From Verrucomicrobiota bacterium (GTDB taxonomy: Bacteria > Verrucomicrobiota > Verrucomicrobiia > Opitutales > Intestinicryptomonadaceae), in NCBI GenBank assembly GCA_003343565.1, contig QALA01000079.1, forward strand, positions 1 through 64,000: 64,000 nt of DNA, in the 5' to 3' direction. The notes under the pieces were generated by a model, which did no database searches, was not told where the DNA came from, and saw only the letters and a program-made list of their open reading frames with translations. The translations under genes and the position numbers were made by a program. The stretch's first letter is position 1; each line of letters opens with the position of its first letter. This document shows, piece after piece, positions 33,433 through 41,831 of this stretch.

Positions 33433-35739
33433 TTATTTTTTCGAGTTGTCGTAAGCCACTCTGGAATGGAGCATGTTCATCATCGTAAACGCGAAACTCG
33501 CCTTGATTTTGGAAAGCTGCCTTATTGTTATCGGGCACTCGTCCAGCTGGCCGTCGTTCATCTTTGCGCGGACAATCGAGTCTATGAGCTCCTCGATTCC
33601 GTGCTGCGTCAGGCGCTTGAGCGAGCGCGACGCGGCCTCGCACGAATCCGCAAGCATTATTATGGCGTTTTCGACGGTCTGGGGCTTGACTCCGTCGTGG
33701 CGGTAGGTGCTCTCGTCAACAGTTGTCTCGATCGCCCCAGGCACGGCGTCCTCCGCGCCGGCGCTCTCGGCAAGCTTCAGCGCCTTGTTGTAGAAATAGG
33801 CGATAATTGAGGTCCCGTGATGCTGGCTTATCGCGTCTATCACCTGCTTCGGGAGCTTGGACATGCGCGCCAATTCGATTCCCTCCTTGATGTGGCTCTT
33901 TATTATTAGCGCGCTCATAGACGGATTCTGCTCGTCGTGCGGGTTTCTGGCGCCGCCCTGATTTTCCGAAAAGAACTCCGGCTTGACGATTTTTCCTATG
34001 TCGTGATAGAGCGCGCCTATCCTGCACACCAATGCGTTTACCCCCACGGCCGCCGCCGCCTGCTCGGCCAGATACGACACCATTACGCTGTGGTGGTACG
34101 TTCCGGGAGCCTCTATCTGAAGGCGCCTGAGGAGCGGATTGTTGAAGTCGGTAAAGTCGAGCAGCGTGATGTTGGAATACTGGTTGAACACCCTCTCTAT
34201 TATGGGGAGTAGCCCGACCGATATAAAGCCGGTCAATATTCCCGCAATCAGGGCCATCAGGGCCTGGCGCAAATATATTTCGGCCGGGACTCCGGAAGTC
34301 CAGCCTATCGTCAGCGCAAAAAGCGCTATAAAAGCCCCGTATATCGCGCCTCCCAAAACGACGCTCGAACGCGACGACGCCGTGTTGCAAAAGAAAATCG
34401 CAAGCAGCGCCGAAACCAAAAACAGCACGAAGAATATGACCCCCTCGCCTATCATCATCGCCGTGAGCGCGGACACCAGCAGCGCCATGACAAACCCCGT
34501 GTACGCGCCGAACAGCAAGACTTGAATTATCGGCCCGACCATTATCGGCGTCACATAGGTCAAAATTTGCAAAAAAGTTATTTCCGTATTGAAATAACCC
34601 GCGTTGGAAAAGTGTATTATCAGACGCTCAACGCCCAGATTGAGAAGAAGCAGCGTCGAGAAAATCGCTATCGTGCGCGGGCGCCTGTTCTTGTTTGTCT
34701 TGCTTATGGTTATGAACAGCGTTGCCGCCATGACCAGCAGGAACGACGCCATGAACTCGATGAAACTGCGCGTTCTGGAGTAGTCGAAATTGTCGCTGCG
34801 CTTCGACAGCTCCCTGCGGTAGGCGCGCATCTTTTCCGTGGCAATCGGAGTGTTGGCCGAATTGGAATCGACGAGAGTCTCCCCGCTGAACACGCGCACC
34901 AACACGGGCTGGACTTTCATGCGCGCCTCGTCGCGGCGAAGCTTTGTGGTCTCGGCGTCGAAGTCTATGTCGGGGCGAATCTCCTGGTTAAGCGCCCTAT
35001 ATATCGCATACGTCAGCTGCTCGTTGAGGCCGAGAGACTTGACTCTGTCCAAAAACGCCGCGCGCGCGCGCGACTCGTTGCGCGTCTGCGAATTTTGCAC
35101 GCCCTCGACGTTCGTCAAGCCGCGCGAGGCCGAAAACACCGAGTCTCCGTCCTGATAGACCCCGTCCTTCAAGATGTTCAAAAGGTGGAATTTCGCCTGC
35201 CGAAAAATGTTCGTCCGCCTCTTTTGGTCGGTTTGGTCGTATATCGTTCGCACGTCGTCGGGGCTGACGTTCATCAGGCACCGCTGGCGTATGGAGGAGC
35301 TCACCATGTCGTAAAAGGCGTTTGAAAGCCTGTCGTCGGCCGATAGGCTGTCGTAGTCCTCCTGCGAATCGTTCAATGTCGAAAGCAGCGCGCGCACCCT
35401 GTTGTTTACCGCGTCCACATACCCGGAATTTATCTTGTATATGGGGGCGACGCGCTCGGCCAGCTGGTCGCGCTTGGACTGCGTGAGGGAGTCGCTTACA
35501 AACGAAAAGTCGAACGGCGATATAATGTTTACCCTGGCGGCCTTGTTCGGCAACAGATGCGGAACGATGACCGGCTTGTACGCAAAGCACACCATGTACA
35601 CCAAAAACGACATGGCCAGCACCACCAGCGCAATGACCGGATACCTGTACCGCCTGAATTTGGACCTCCCGGCCGACGGCTCTATCTTGCGCTTGATTAT
35701 GTCGGCGCGATACTTCTTTATGTTTGACAGAACCCTCAT
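33433..35739 (-). CDS. 7TM-HD family phosphohydrolase (PgpH-like, probable c-di-AMP phosphodiesterase)
   Basis: 768-residue membrane protein. One N-terminal membrane helix (about 33-55), a long extracytoplasmic 7TMR-HDED domain (about 70-310), seven membrane helices (about 325-530), then a cytoplasmic HD domain with metal-binding residues in TYHHSVMVSYLAE, YHDIGKIVKPEFF, KSHIKEG and ISQHHGT. The HD domain is complete. PgpH proteins degrade cyclic di-AMP; that activity is inferred from family. Its ATG overlaps the phoH stop by four bases (ATGA), implying coupled translation, and lpxD follows after five bases. Confidence 0.9.
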   Translation of the reverse strand: MRVLSNIKKYRADIIKRKIEPSAGRSKFRRYRYPVIALVVLAMSFLVYMVCFAYKPVIVPHLLPNKAARVNIISPFDFSFVSDSLTQSKRDQLAERVAPIYKINSGYVDAVNNRVRALLSTLNDSQEDYDSLSADDRLSNAFYDMVSSSIRQRCLMNVSPDDVRTIYDQTDQKRRTNIFRQAKFHLLNILKDGVYQDGDSVFSASRGLTNVEGVQNSQTRNESRARAAFLDRVKSLGLNEQLTYAIYRALNQEIRPDIDFDAETTKLRRDEARMKVQPVLVRVFSGETLVDSNSANTPIATEKMRAYRRELSKRSDNFDYSRTRSFIEFMASFLLVMAATLFITISKTNKNRRPRTIAIFSTLLLLNLGVERLIIHFSNAGYFNTEITFLQILTYVTPIMVGPIIQVLLFGAYTGFVMALLVSALTAMMIGEGVIFFVLFLVSALLAIFFCNTASSRSSVVLGGAIYGAFIALFALTIGWTSGVPAEIYLRQALMALIAGILTGFISVGLLPIIERVFNQYSNITLLDFTDFNNPLLRRLQIEAPGTYHHSVMVSYLAEQAAAAVGVNALVCRIGALYHDIGKIVKPEFFSENQGGARNPHDEQNPSMSALIIKSHIKEGIELARMSKLPKQVIDAISQHHGTSIIAYFYNKALKLAESAGAEDAVPGAIETTVDESTYRHDGVKPQTVENAIIMLADSCEAASRSLKRLTQHGIEELIDSIVRAKMNDGQLDECPITIRQLSKIKASFAFTMMNMLHSRVAYDNSKK

Positions 35740-36686
35740 TGTTCGAGACTCGCCTTGTAGGCGTTTACAATCTTCGTGACGAGCGGGTGGCGCACCACGT
35801 CGTCGGCTTCAAAGAAGAAAATCTTTATTCCGTCTATGCCGCCAAGAATTTCGACCGCGCCCTTCAGCCCCGACTTCTTGTGCCGCGGCAGGTCTATTTG
35901 CGTTATGTCGCCGGTGACTATCATTCTTGAGCCCTCTCCGAGGCGCGTCAAAAACATCATCATTTGCTCCATAGTGGTGTTCTGCGCCTCGTCGAGAATT
36001 ATAAACGCGTTTGAGAGCGTCCGCCCGCGCATGTATGCCAACGGGGCTATCTCTATGACTTTGCGCTCCATGAGGCGCGCCGTGTCCTCCGGGCCTATCA
36101 TGTCGTACATTGCGTCGTAGAGGGGGCGCAGGTACGGCAGGAGCTTCTCCTGCAAATCTCCGGGCAGAAAGCCCAGGGCCTCGCCGGCCTCGACAGCCGG
36201 GCGCGTAAGAATCACCTTTTCGACCGCCTTGTCCTGAAGCGACTTCATTGCCGCGGCCACCGCCAAGTAGGTCTTTCCCGTGCCGGCCGGCCCCACCCCG
36301 AACACAATGTCGTTTTCGGAGATCGCCCGCAAGTAGCGCTTCTGATTGATGTTTTTCGGCACAATGCTCTTGCGCTTCAAATTCATCACGATGGGATTTT
36401 CAAACACCCGGATTATGTCCGACAATTTTCCGGACGCCGCGCGCTCCACCATACTGCGGAAATCCGAATTGCCTATCTTCATTCCCTGTTTTCTCGCCGC
36501 GGCCATGGTCTCGAAAAACTTCGATGCCGCCTCCACTTTTTCCGCGTCGCCCTCGAACCTTATCCACGCGTCGCGCGTGACAATCTTGACGCCGAACTTT
36601 TCCTGGGCGAGCTCTATGTTGTCGGGACGGCCGCAATAGGTGTCGGCAAGTTGCGCCGCATTGTCGAAGTTTATAGTGTTGTCCAT
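35736..36686 (-). CDS. PhoH-family ATPase
   Basis: Cytoplasmic P-loop ATPase linked to RNA and ribosome metabolism. 316 residues with an N-terminal small domain, Walker A GPAGTGKT, the LTRPAVEAGEALGFLPGD block, Walker B AFIILDEAQNTT, and the sensor MIVTGDITQIDLP. It overlaps the next gene by four bases and lies three bases after the HIT gene. In most genomes the PhoH-pgpH pair is followed by ybeY (rRNA endonuclease); here ybeY is absent from this position and lpxD takes its place. Confidence 0.94.
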   Translation of the reverse strand: MDNTINFDNAAQLADTYCGRPDNIELAQEKFGVKIVTRDAWIRFEGDAEKVEAASKFFETMAAARKQGMKIGNSDFRSMVERAASGKLSDIIRVFENPIVMNLKRKSIVPKNINQKRYLRAISENDIVFGVGPAGTGKTYLAVAAAMKSLQDKAVEKVILTRPAVEAGEALGFLPGDLQEKLLPYLRPLYDAMYDMIGPEDTARLMERKVIEIAPLAYMRGRTLSNAFIILDEAQNTTMEQMMMFLTRLGEGSRMIVTGDITQIDLPRHKKSGLKGAVEILGGIDGIKIFFFEADDVVRHPLVTKIVNAYKASLEQ

Positions 36687-36689
36687 ATT

Positions 36690-37256
36690 TTACGTTCCGG
36701 ATTTTTTTGAGCGGACGCGGCGCGCGCGTTTGGCCGCTTTTTTTGCGGGAGCCTTAAGAATCCCCGAAAAGCGCGCAAGGCGTCTCCAAAGTTCGTCCAT
36801 AGCCTCCGGAAGCACGCGAGTGTCGGATATTACGGGCATGAAATTCGTGTCGCCGTCCCAGCGCGGAACGACGTGGCAATGGAGGTGCTGCGGAATCCCC
36901 GCGCCCGCCTTTGAACCCAGGTTGAAGCCGATATTGAATCCGTCCGGCTTCATTGCGCGGGCAAGTATTGACTTCGCCCTGATTACGGCGTCGAAAAACT
37001 CCCTGCGCTCCGCAGGCCCAAGCTTTTCAATGTCCCCGACTTCGCGCTTGGGAAGCACCAGCAAATGCCCGCAGTTGTACGGAAATTTATTCATCACTAT
37101 AAAGCAGGTGCGGCCCTTCCAGAGAATGCGGTACTTTGCGTAATCTCTCGACTTGGCCATTTCCGCAAAGGGGTTTCCGCCGCTTTTGCCGGAGTCGTCC
37201 CTCGGTTTGGGGGCTTCGACATAGGCCATGCGCCAATATGAATGAAGTCTCTGCAT
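36690..37256 (-). CDS. HIT-family protein (Ap4A phosphorylase/hydrolase-like)
   Basis: Nucleotidyl hydrolase or transferase of 188 residues. The HIT motif is intact: QHLHCHVVPRW, with the GFNIGFNLGSKAGAGIP run before it and NFMPVISDTRVLPE after, which is the Ap4A-phosphorylase-like branch. The C-terminus is Lys/Arg/Ala-rich (KAPAKKAAKRARRVRSKK), probably disordered and perhaps nucleic-acid binding. The gene is the first of the HIT-phoH-pgpH-lpxD unit; start ATG 37256. Confidence 0.92.
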   Translation of the reverse strand: MQRLHSYWRMAYVEAPKPRDDSGKSGGNPFAEMAKSRDYAKYRILWKGRTCFIVMNKFPYNCGHLLVLPKREVGDIEKLGPAERREFFDAVIRAKSILARAMKPDGFNIGFNLGSKAGAGIPQHLHCHVVPRWDGDTNFMPVISDTRVLPEAMDELWRRLARFSGILKAPAKKAAKRARRVRSKKSGT

Positions 37257-37717
37257 ATTTAATTTACTCTTTCATTCAACCACAGCGCCCCCTTTTTTTC
37301 AAGCATTTAAAAATTCCGCGGCTTCCGCGCCGAACGGGGATTGGAAAGAGCGGCGGCGGCGTAAAAATTAGGCATCTGACGGACTTGCCGTAAAATTCTT
37401 TGGCCCCGCGCGTCGGCGCGTAAAAATGCCCACACGGCCCCAGACTCCGTTCCCAAGAAACGGGTGCAGCGCACGTTTGGGAATCGGCATTTTTATGCCG
37501 GCAATTCGCCTTTGGTCGACAACTTACCGGATTTGGAAAAATCCGCCGAAACCTCATGCGCCTTTGCGCCCGCCTTCCGAAATGTCGCCGCAGCAGCGGC
37601 GGTCGGTCGGATTTCGTCTCCGACATTACAAACCTCTCCGGCAAATTCCGCGTCCGCCGGAAAAGCGGACGCCTTTGCAAAAAAACACGCCTTTCGAACA
37701 AAAAAGCTTGCGGCGCG
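37257..37717. other. Intergenic region, nothing recognised
   Basis: 461 bases between the methyltransferase stop and the HIT start. It must contain the promoter of the HIT-phoH unit; no consensus pair is obvious, and translations in all frames lack family resemblance. Confidence 0.4.
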
Positions 37718-38314
37718 TCAGGCAAAATTCAATTTTGCAAAAACCAGCACGGGAGAGATCGGATTCGACCAGTCGGCCGACATCTCATATTCGAATCCGC
37801 CGCGCGTAAAGAAATCCCGAACCGCGCAAAATTCCTCCTCGCCGCCCGCATGTCCGCGGTAGCACAAGACGCTCACAATGCACCCTGCCGGATCGCATAT
37901 GCGCCCGACCGCCTCCAGAGCCGCTACAGTCCCTGACGCGGACGTGACCACCGACTTGTCGGAAGTCGGAAGCCAGCCGAGATTGAAAAACGCCGCCCCG
38001 ATTTTTCCGCGCGCGCGCTCCGGAAGCAGCGTCTCCATATCGGCGTGCGAAGCCCGAAAAAATTTCGCGCGCGCCCCGGCGGCGGAAAAACTATCCGTCG
38101 AGACGGCGAGCCCCTTCGACTCGAAAAGCCTCCTGCTCTCCTCAATGGCGCGCGCCTGAACGTCGAATCCGAAAAGTTCCCCGTCCCCGTCAAGCAGTGA
38201 CATCGCAAAGAGCGCGTCGCGCCCACGTCCCAGCGTCGCGTCGACGGCAAAGCGGAGCTTCCGCCCCCCCAACGCCTCCGCAAGCTTAATGTGCGACAAC
38301 TCGGTAAAATTCAT
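37718..38314 (-). CDS. MnmM-like (YtqB family) SAM-dependent methyltransferase
   Basis: 198-residue class I methyltransferase. The SAM motif appears as AVDATLGRGRDALF (residues 24-37), followed by LFGFDVQARAIEES. The family-specific blocks are strong: FFNLGWLPTSDKSVVTSASGT (here split by family as NLGxLPxxDKS...T) and SVLCYRGHAGGEEE. This is the rRNA_methylase/YtqB group, now known as MnmM, which methylates the wobble uridine nm5s2U in tRNA. Single gene; start ATG 38314. The exact tRNA target is inferred from family. Confidence 0.85.
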   Translation of the reverse strand: MNFTELSHIKLAEALGGRKLRFAVDATLGRGRDALFAMSLLDGDGELFGFDVQARAIEESRRLFESKGLAVSTDSFSAAGARAKFFRASHADMETLLPERARGKIGAAFFNLGWLPTSDKSVVTSASGTVAALEAVGRICDPAGCIVSVLCYRGHAGGEEEFCAVRDFFTRGGFEYEMSADWSNPISPVLVFAKLNFA

Positions 38315-38926
38315 AATTGCAATTCCGCGCGATTGAAAAACCGGCCCTAAAACGCCGCATTAATAAGTCCAAATCTCCGCCCCCTCGCAGTCTCCGCGCC
38401 GACAGATCCGAAAAAGCGCAAGCCGTCCGACATATTCCAAATCGCGCCTAAAACATCGAACGCCGAATGCGAAATGCCGTAAGGCTTCCCGCCTCTCCGT
38501 CCCGAACGGCGACGCCGACGCAATCTCCGCCCGAACGCGCCGCGGCGCACAAAGCGGACATGGCATTCCGCGCCCCGAAATATCCTTCTGAAAAATCCGC
38601 CTTCAAATTAACGCTCCGCACGATTGCGCGCCCAAGCCTCCGCGCCCGACAAAAAAGCCCGTCGGCAAATTCCATAAAAAACAGCATTTTTTTTCAAACA
38701 TGAAATGGCGGCAAAAAAATCCGATTATCCGAACGCGCGCGCCGCGCGGCTTTCAAGAGTCGAAACGCCTTGGCAAAAAACGCCGCCGCGCAACCGCATA
38801 CTCCCTCGGCGGAAAACGCCGCAACGCCGATTCCCGCAGACCTGCGCCAATTCCCGCAAACCCCGCAAAGCGAACGCACAAAACGCGCTGAAAGTGCGAC
38901 TTTGTACAGTTTTTTCGGAATCGGCT
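38315..38926. other. Intergenic region, nothing recognised
   Basis: 612 bases between lpxA and the methyltransferase gene. No coding frame, hairpin with T tract or promoter consensus stands out. Confidence 0.4.
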
Positions 38927-39703
38927 TCAGGCCAGCCCGCGCTCGGTCTGCCCGCGCGCAAAATCCAAAATCATTTTTATTACGCGGGATTGCGAACTGT
39001 CGCGCGCGGCCAGCTCCTCGATTGCGCACGGGCGGGAAAGCCTGCGCTTGTACAGCAACTTGAACGCGCTGTAAACCATGTCTATCTCGTCCGACGTAAA
39101 TCCGTTGCGCTGCATGTTGATTTTGTTTATCGCGCAAATTTCGGCCGGAGAGCCGTCCGCCATAAAAAACGGAAGAAGGTCTTTGACCAACTTGGAACTC
39201 GCGCTCAACATGGAATACGCCCCGATTCGGCAAAACTGGTGCGCGCCGCTGCCCCATCCGATTACGGCGTTGTCCTCGACAACCACGTGCCCTCCGAGCG
39301 CCGCATGCGAGCTCATTACCACGTTGTTTCCGACGGTGCAATCGTGCGCTATGTGACTGTAAGCCAATATGTTGTTGTTGTCGCCTATCACGGTAAAATC
39401 TCCGTCTCCGGTGGCCAGATGCGCCGTGGTGTATTCCCGAAACACATTGCCGTCGCCTATCTTCAAGCCGGCCCGTCCGCCCTTGTATTTTAGGTCGTGC
39501 GTCATTCCGCCTATGAACGCGTAGGGGAAAATGCGGTTGTTGCGCCCTATGAACGAATATCCGTCCACAGTCGCGTGATGGGCGACTACCGTTCCCGAAC
39601 CTATGCGCACTTGGGAACCGATGTAGGCGTACGCGCCGACTTCGACGTTTTCGTCGAGCTGCGCGCCTTTTTCTATGATGGCCGTGGGGTGTATCTTTGA
39701 CAT
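38927..39703 (-). CDS. lpxA: UDP-N-acetylglucosamine acyltransferase LpxA
   Basis: First step of lipid A synthesis. 258 residues, normal length. Hexapeptide-repeat beta-helix (AIIEKGAQLDENVEVGAYAYIG, shown here as consecutive hexads), the FPYAFIGGMTHDLKYKG block, the catalytic histidine region AYSHIAHDCTVGN, and the C-terminal helical bundle (KLLYKRRLS). The ATG at 39703 (MSKIHPTA) is the standard start; the frame is open upstream. It lies 53 bases after the lpxC-fabZ stop on the same strand, forming a compact lipid A unit. Confidence 0.96.
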   Translation of the reverse strand: MSKIHPTAIIEKGAQLDENVEVGAYAYIGSQVRIGSGTVVAHHATVDGYSFIGRNNRIFPYAFIGGMTHDLKYKGGRAGLKIGDGNVFREYTTAHLATGDGDFTVIGDNNNILAYSHIAHDCTVGNNVVMSSHAALGGHVVVEDNAVIGWGSGAHQFCRIGAYSMLSASSKLVKDLLPFFMADGSPAEICAINKINMQRNGFTSDEIDMVYSAFKLLYKRRLSRPCAIEELAARDSSQSRVIKMILDFARGQTERGLA

Positions 39704-39756
39704 GTCGAACTTAAATTGCCGCGCCTGGGGCTTCGGAGAAAAAGCGGGAAAGCCCC

Positions 39757-41091
39757 CTACGGAGCCTCCGTCGCGTTCAATACGGTAAACATGAGATCCG
39801 CGCTTGACACCACCTTGCCGTCGACCATGCACTCCGCGCTTGCGCACGCGATTTTGTCGCCGCGCGACTTCGTGATTTTGACGGATATCTCAAGCTGGTC
39901 GCCGGGCTTTACCGCCCTGCGGAACTTGACTTTGTCGGCGCTCATGAAGAAGGCGAGTTTGTCCTCTCCGTCGATGTGGCGGAGCATGAGTATTCCCGCC
40001 GCCTGCGCCATGGCCTCAAGCTGAAGAACTCCGGGCATGACGGGATTCCCCGGAAAGTGCCCCTGAAAAAACGGCTCGTTTATCGTGACGTTTTTTATGG
40101 CCGTCAGCTCCATATCTCCGCGCGACTCCGTCACCCTGTCTATCAGCACAAACGGATAGCGGTGCGGCAAAAGCTCCAAGATTCTGCGCGTGTCCAGGGC
40201 CGCCTCCGTAAAAATCTTGGGCTTTTTCGACGACGCCGGCTTTGCGGGCGGCGCGGACTTCAGACGCTCCATCTGCTCGTAAATTTTCATCGTCAGCTTG
40301 GCGTTTAACGCATGTCCGGGACGCACCGCCACTATGTGCGCCTTCAGCGGAAGGCCCAGCAGGGCGATATCGCCGACTATGTCGAGAATCTTGTGCCGCA
40401 CAAACTCGTCCTGATAGCGCAGGGGCTCCTTCGATATTATTTTGTCCCCCTTGATGACTATCGCGCTGTCGAGACTGCCGCCCTGAATTTTTCCGAGCTT
40501 TAAAAGCTCCTCTATGTCCTCGTAAATCGTGAATGTGCGCGCCGGGGCCACGCCCGCCTGGTACGATTCCGGATCTATGTCCATCGACAGGTGCTGCGTA
40601 TGAATACCCCTGTCGTCGGCCGAGGTGCAGGTGATTTTCAGCCCGTCGTACGGAAGCGCGATTATCGAGCGGTTCCCCTCGGAAACGGAAACGGGCTCGC
40701 GCAGTTCAAAGAAGCTGCGCTCCGCCGACTGCTCGACCGGCTCGCACTCCTGAATCAAATTCACAAACAGCTTTGACGACCCGTCCAGAATCGGCGGCTC
40801 CGCGGCATTCATTTCGACTATGCAGTTGTCCACCCCCATGCCCGAAAGCGCGCTGAGAACGTGCTCGATCGTATGCAGCTGCGTGTGTCCGGATTTCACC
40901 CCCGTGCTGCGGACGAGATCGTTTACCAAACTTATGTGGGGCTTTACTTCGGGATTGCCGAATATGTCCCTCCTCCTGAACACGATGCCGGTATTTTCCG
41001 GCGCCGGCTTCAGCGTCATCGTCACTTGCGCGGCCGAGTGCAAAGCCGTTCCGTTTATGCTTCCTTCTCTAAGTATGGTACGCTGTTTCAT
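39757..41091 (-). CDS. lpxC/fabZ: Bifunctional UDP-3-O-acyl-GlcNAc deacetylase / 3-hydroxyacyl-ACP dehydratase (LpxC-FabZ fusion)
   Basis: Two enzymes in one 444-residue chain. Residues 1-285 are LpxC, the committed zinc deacetylase of lipid A synthesis: zinc ligand H77 in [10 protein letters not shown], and the [10 protein letters not shown] motif that supplies the other two ligands. A Pro/Ala/Lys linker ([14 protein letters not shown]) joins to FabZ (about 300-444), with [13 protein letters not shown], the catalytic [20 protein letters not shown] core, and the usual hotdog-fold end. Both active sites look intact. The fusion couples fatty-acid elongation to lipid A synthesis and is known from Bacteroidota and some related groups. 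lpxA follows. Confidence 0.96.
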   Translation of the reverse strand: MKQRTILREGSINGTALHSAAQVTMTLKPAPENTGIVFRRRDIFGNPEVKPHISLVNDLVRSTGVKSGHTQLHTIEHVLSALSGMGVDNCIVEMNAAEPPILDGSSKLFVNLIQECEPVEQSAERSFFELREPVSVSEGNRSIIALPYDGLKITCTSADDRGIHTQHLSMDIDPESYQAGVAPARTFTIYEDIEELLKLGKIQGGSLDSAIVIKGDKIISKEPLRYQDEFVRHKILDIVGDIALLGLPLKAHIVAVRPGHALNAKLTMKIYEQMERLKSAPPAKPASSKKPKIFTEAALDTRRILELLPHRYPFVLIDRVTESRGDMELTAIKNVTINEPFFQGHFPGNPVMPGVLQLEAMAQAAGILMLRHIDGEDKLAFFMSADKVKFRRAVKPGDQLEISVKITKSRGDKIACASAECMVDGKVVSSADLMFTVLNATEAP

Positions 41092-41110
41092 CTTTGTGAT
41101 AATCCCGCGG

Positions 41111-41139
41111 ATTAAATATTATCGCGTCGAATACGTAAA
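41111..41139 (-). promoter_or_regulatory. Promoter of lpxC-fabZ
   Basis: On the minus strand TTTACG (41139-41134), a 17-base spacer and TTTAAT (41116-41111, five of six to consensus). It predicts a start about 13 bases before the lpxC ATG, so the structured element further upstream would not be part of the lpxC leader. Confidence 0.5.
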
Positions 41140-41162
41140 GCTTTTAATTTTTCATATCCGCT

Positions 41163-41196
41163 AAAAAAAACGGCCGGCCCCCAATGGAAGTCCGGC
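41163..41196 (-). terminator. Rho-independent terminator upstream of the lpxC promoter
   Basis: On the minus strand GCCGG (41196-41192) pairs with CCGGC (41177-41173), followed after two bases by eight T's (41170-41163). A perfect palindrome GCCGCTTAAGCGGC (41204-41217) lies just before it and has its own T run on the plus-strand side. It ends some minus-strand transcript before lpxC begins. Confidence 0.55.
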
Positions 41197-41340
41197 GCGA
41201 ACTGCCGCTTAAGCGGCCTTTTTAATGCCGCCCTTTTGCCGGCGCGCAACTTAGGGGTTCGCAGGATTCAGCGAAAGCCTCTCCCGAAAGGCCGCTCTGC
41301 CGCTTAGCCGGACCCCGTCGCGCGCCACAATGCGCACTCC
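41163..41340 (-). ncRNA. Candidate structured small RNA upstream of lpxC
   Basis: The minus strand from 41326 to 41241 can close with a perfect ten-base helix (GGCGCGCGAC with GTTGCGCGCC, one G-U), directly inside which GGGGT pairs with ACCCC, and an apical hairpin GCCTTT/AGAGGC forms. The palindrome at 41204 and the terminator at 41163 follow. No protein-coding gene precedes the terminator on this strand. It does not match tRNA, SRP RNA, 6S RNA or tmRNA as I know them. GC-rich repeats are common in this genome, so part of the pairing could be chance. Confidence 0.3.
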
Positions 41341-41831
41341 CTCCAAAGCTCCCCGCAAATTTGCTTAAAAAAACGCGTCAAATTCCGACGAAAAGCCAAC
41401 GAGCGGCAAAAGCCGTCTCGCGCGAACTTTCATGTATTCCGCATTCCGTAGTCTTCATGCGGCATGCTGAAGCTCCGCGCGCTTTGATGCGGGTTTTGCG
41501 CCGCTGTGGGTGCGGTTCGACAGGTGGCGATCCATAGATTCCGCAAAAGCGATGCGGCGTTCCTTCCCCCCTCAAAAAAATTGCCGCCCCAGACCGCTTC
41601 GAGAAGGCCCGCATAATCGCAATCCGCACAGCCGGCTTTGGGAGTCGACTTCGCTCAATTTGACACCCTCCTCGCGCCGCAAAAAAAGATCGCGCAGGTT
41701 GGGCGAAATTTCCGAAAAACGCTTGAACCGGCCGCAATCGCCGCAAATAATTCCGATCTCTTGCGCAAAAATGCGCTTCCGATAAAACGCAGCGCGCGCT
41801 CCGCGCGAAAAAAACGCTATCGACAGACATC

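Larger units (their letters stand above)
41092..41831. other. Intergenic region upstream of lpxC-fabZ
   Basis: 740 bases between divergent genes. The left half holds the lpxC promoter, a terminator and the structured RNA candidate (separate entries). In 41345-41831 I see no gene and no promoter consensus for the plus-strand gene at 41832. Confidence 0.45.

Noticed and set aside
37276..37725. 149-residue minus-strand frame between the HIT and methyltransferase genes
   Set aside because: Arg/Pro/Cys-rich random-looking translation that overlaps the methyltransferase end; no ribosome site.
41241..41326. Possible tRNA (seven-base GGCGCGC/GCGCGCC acceptor-like stem, 86 bases)
   Set aside because: No T-loop GTTCRA at the right place and no anticodon arm on either strand; kept only as a structured RNA candidate.
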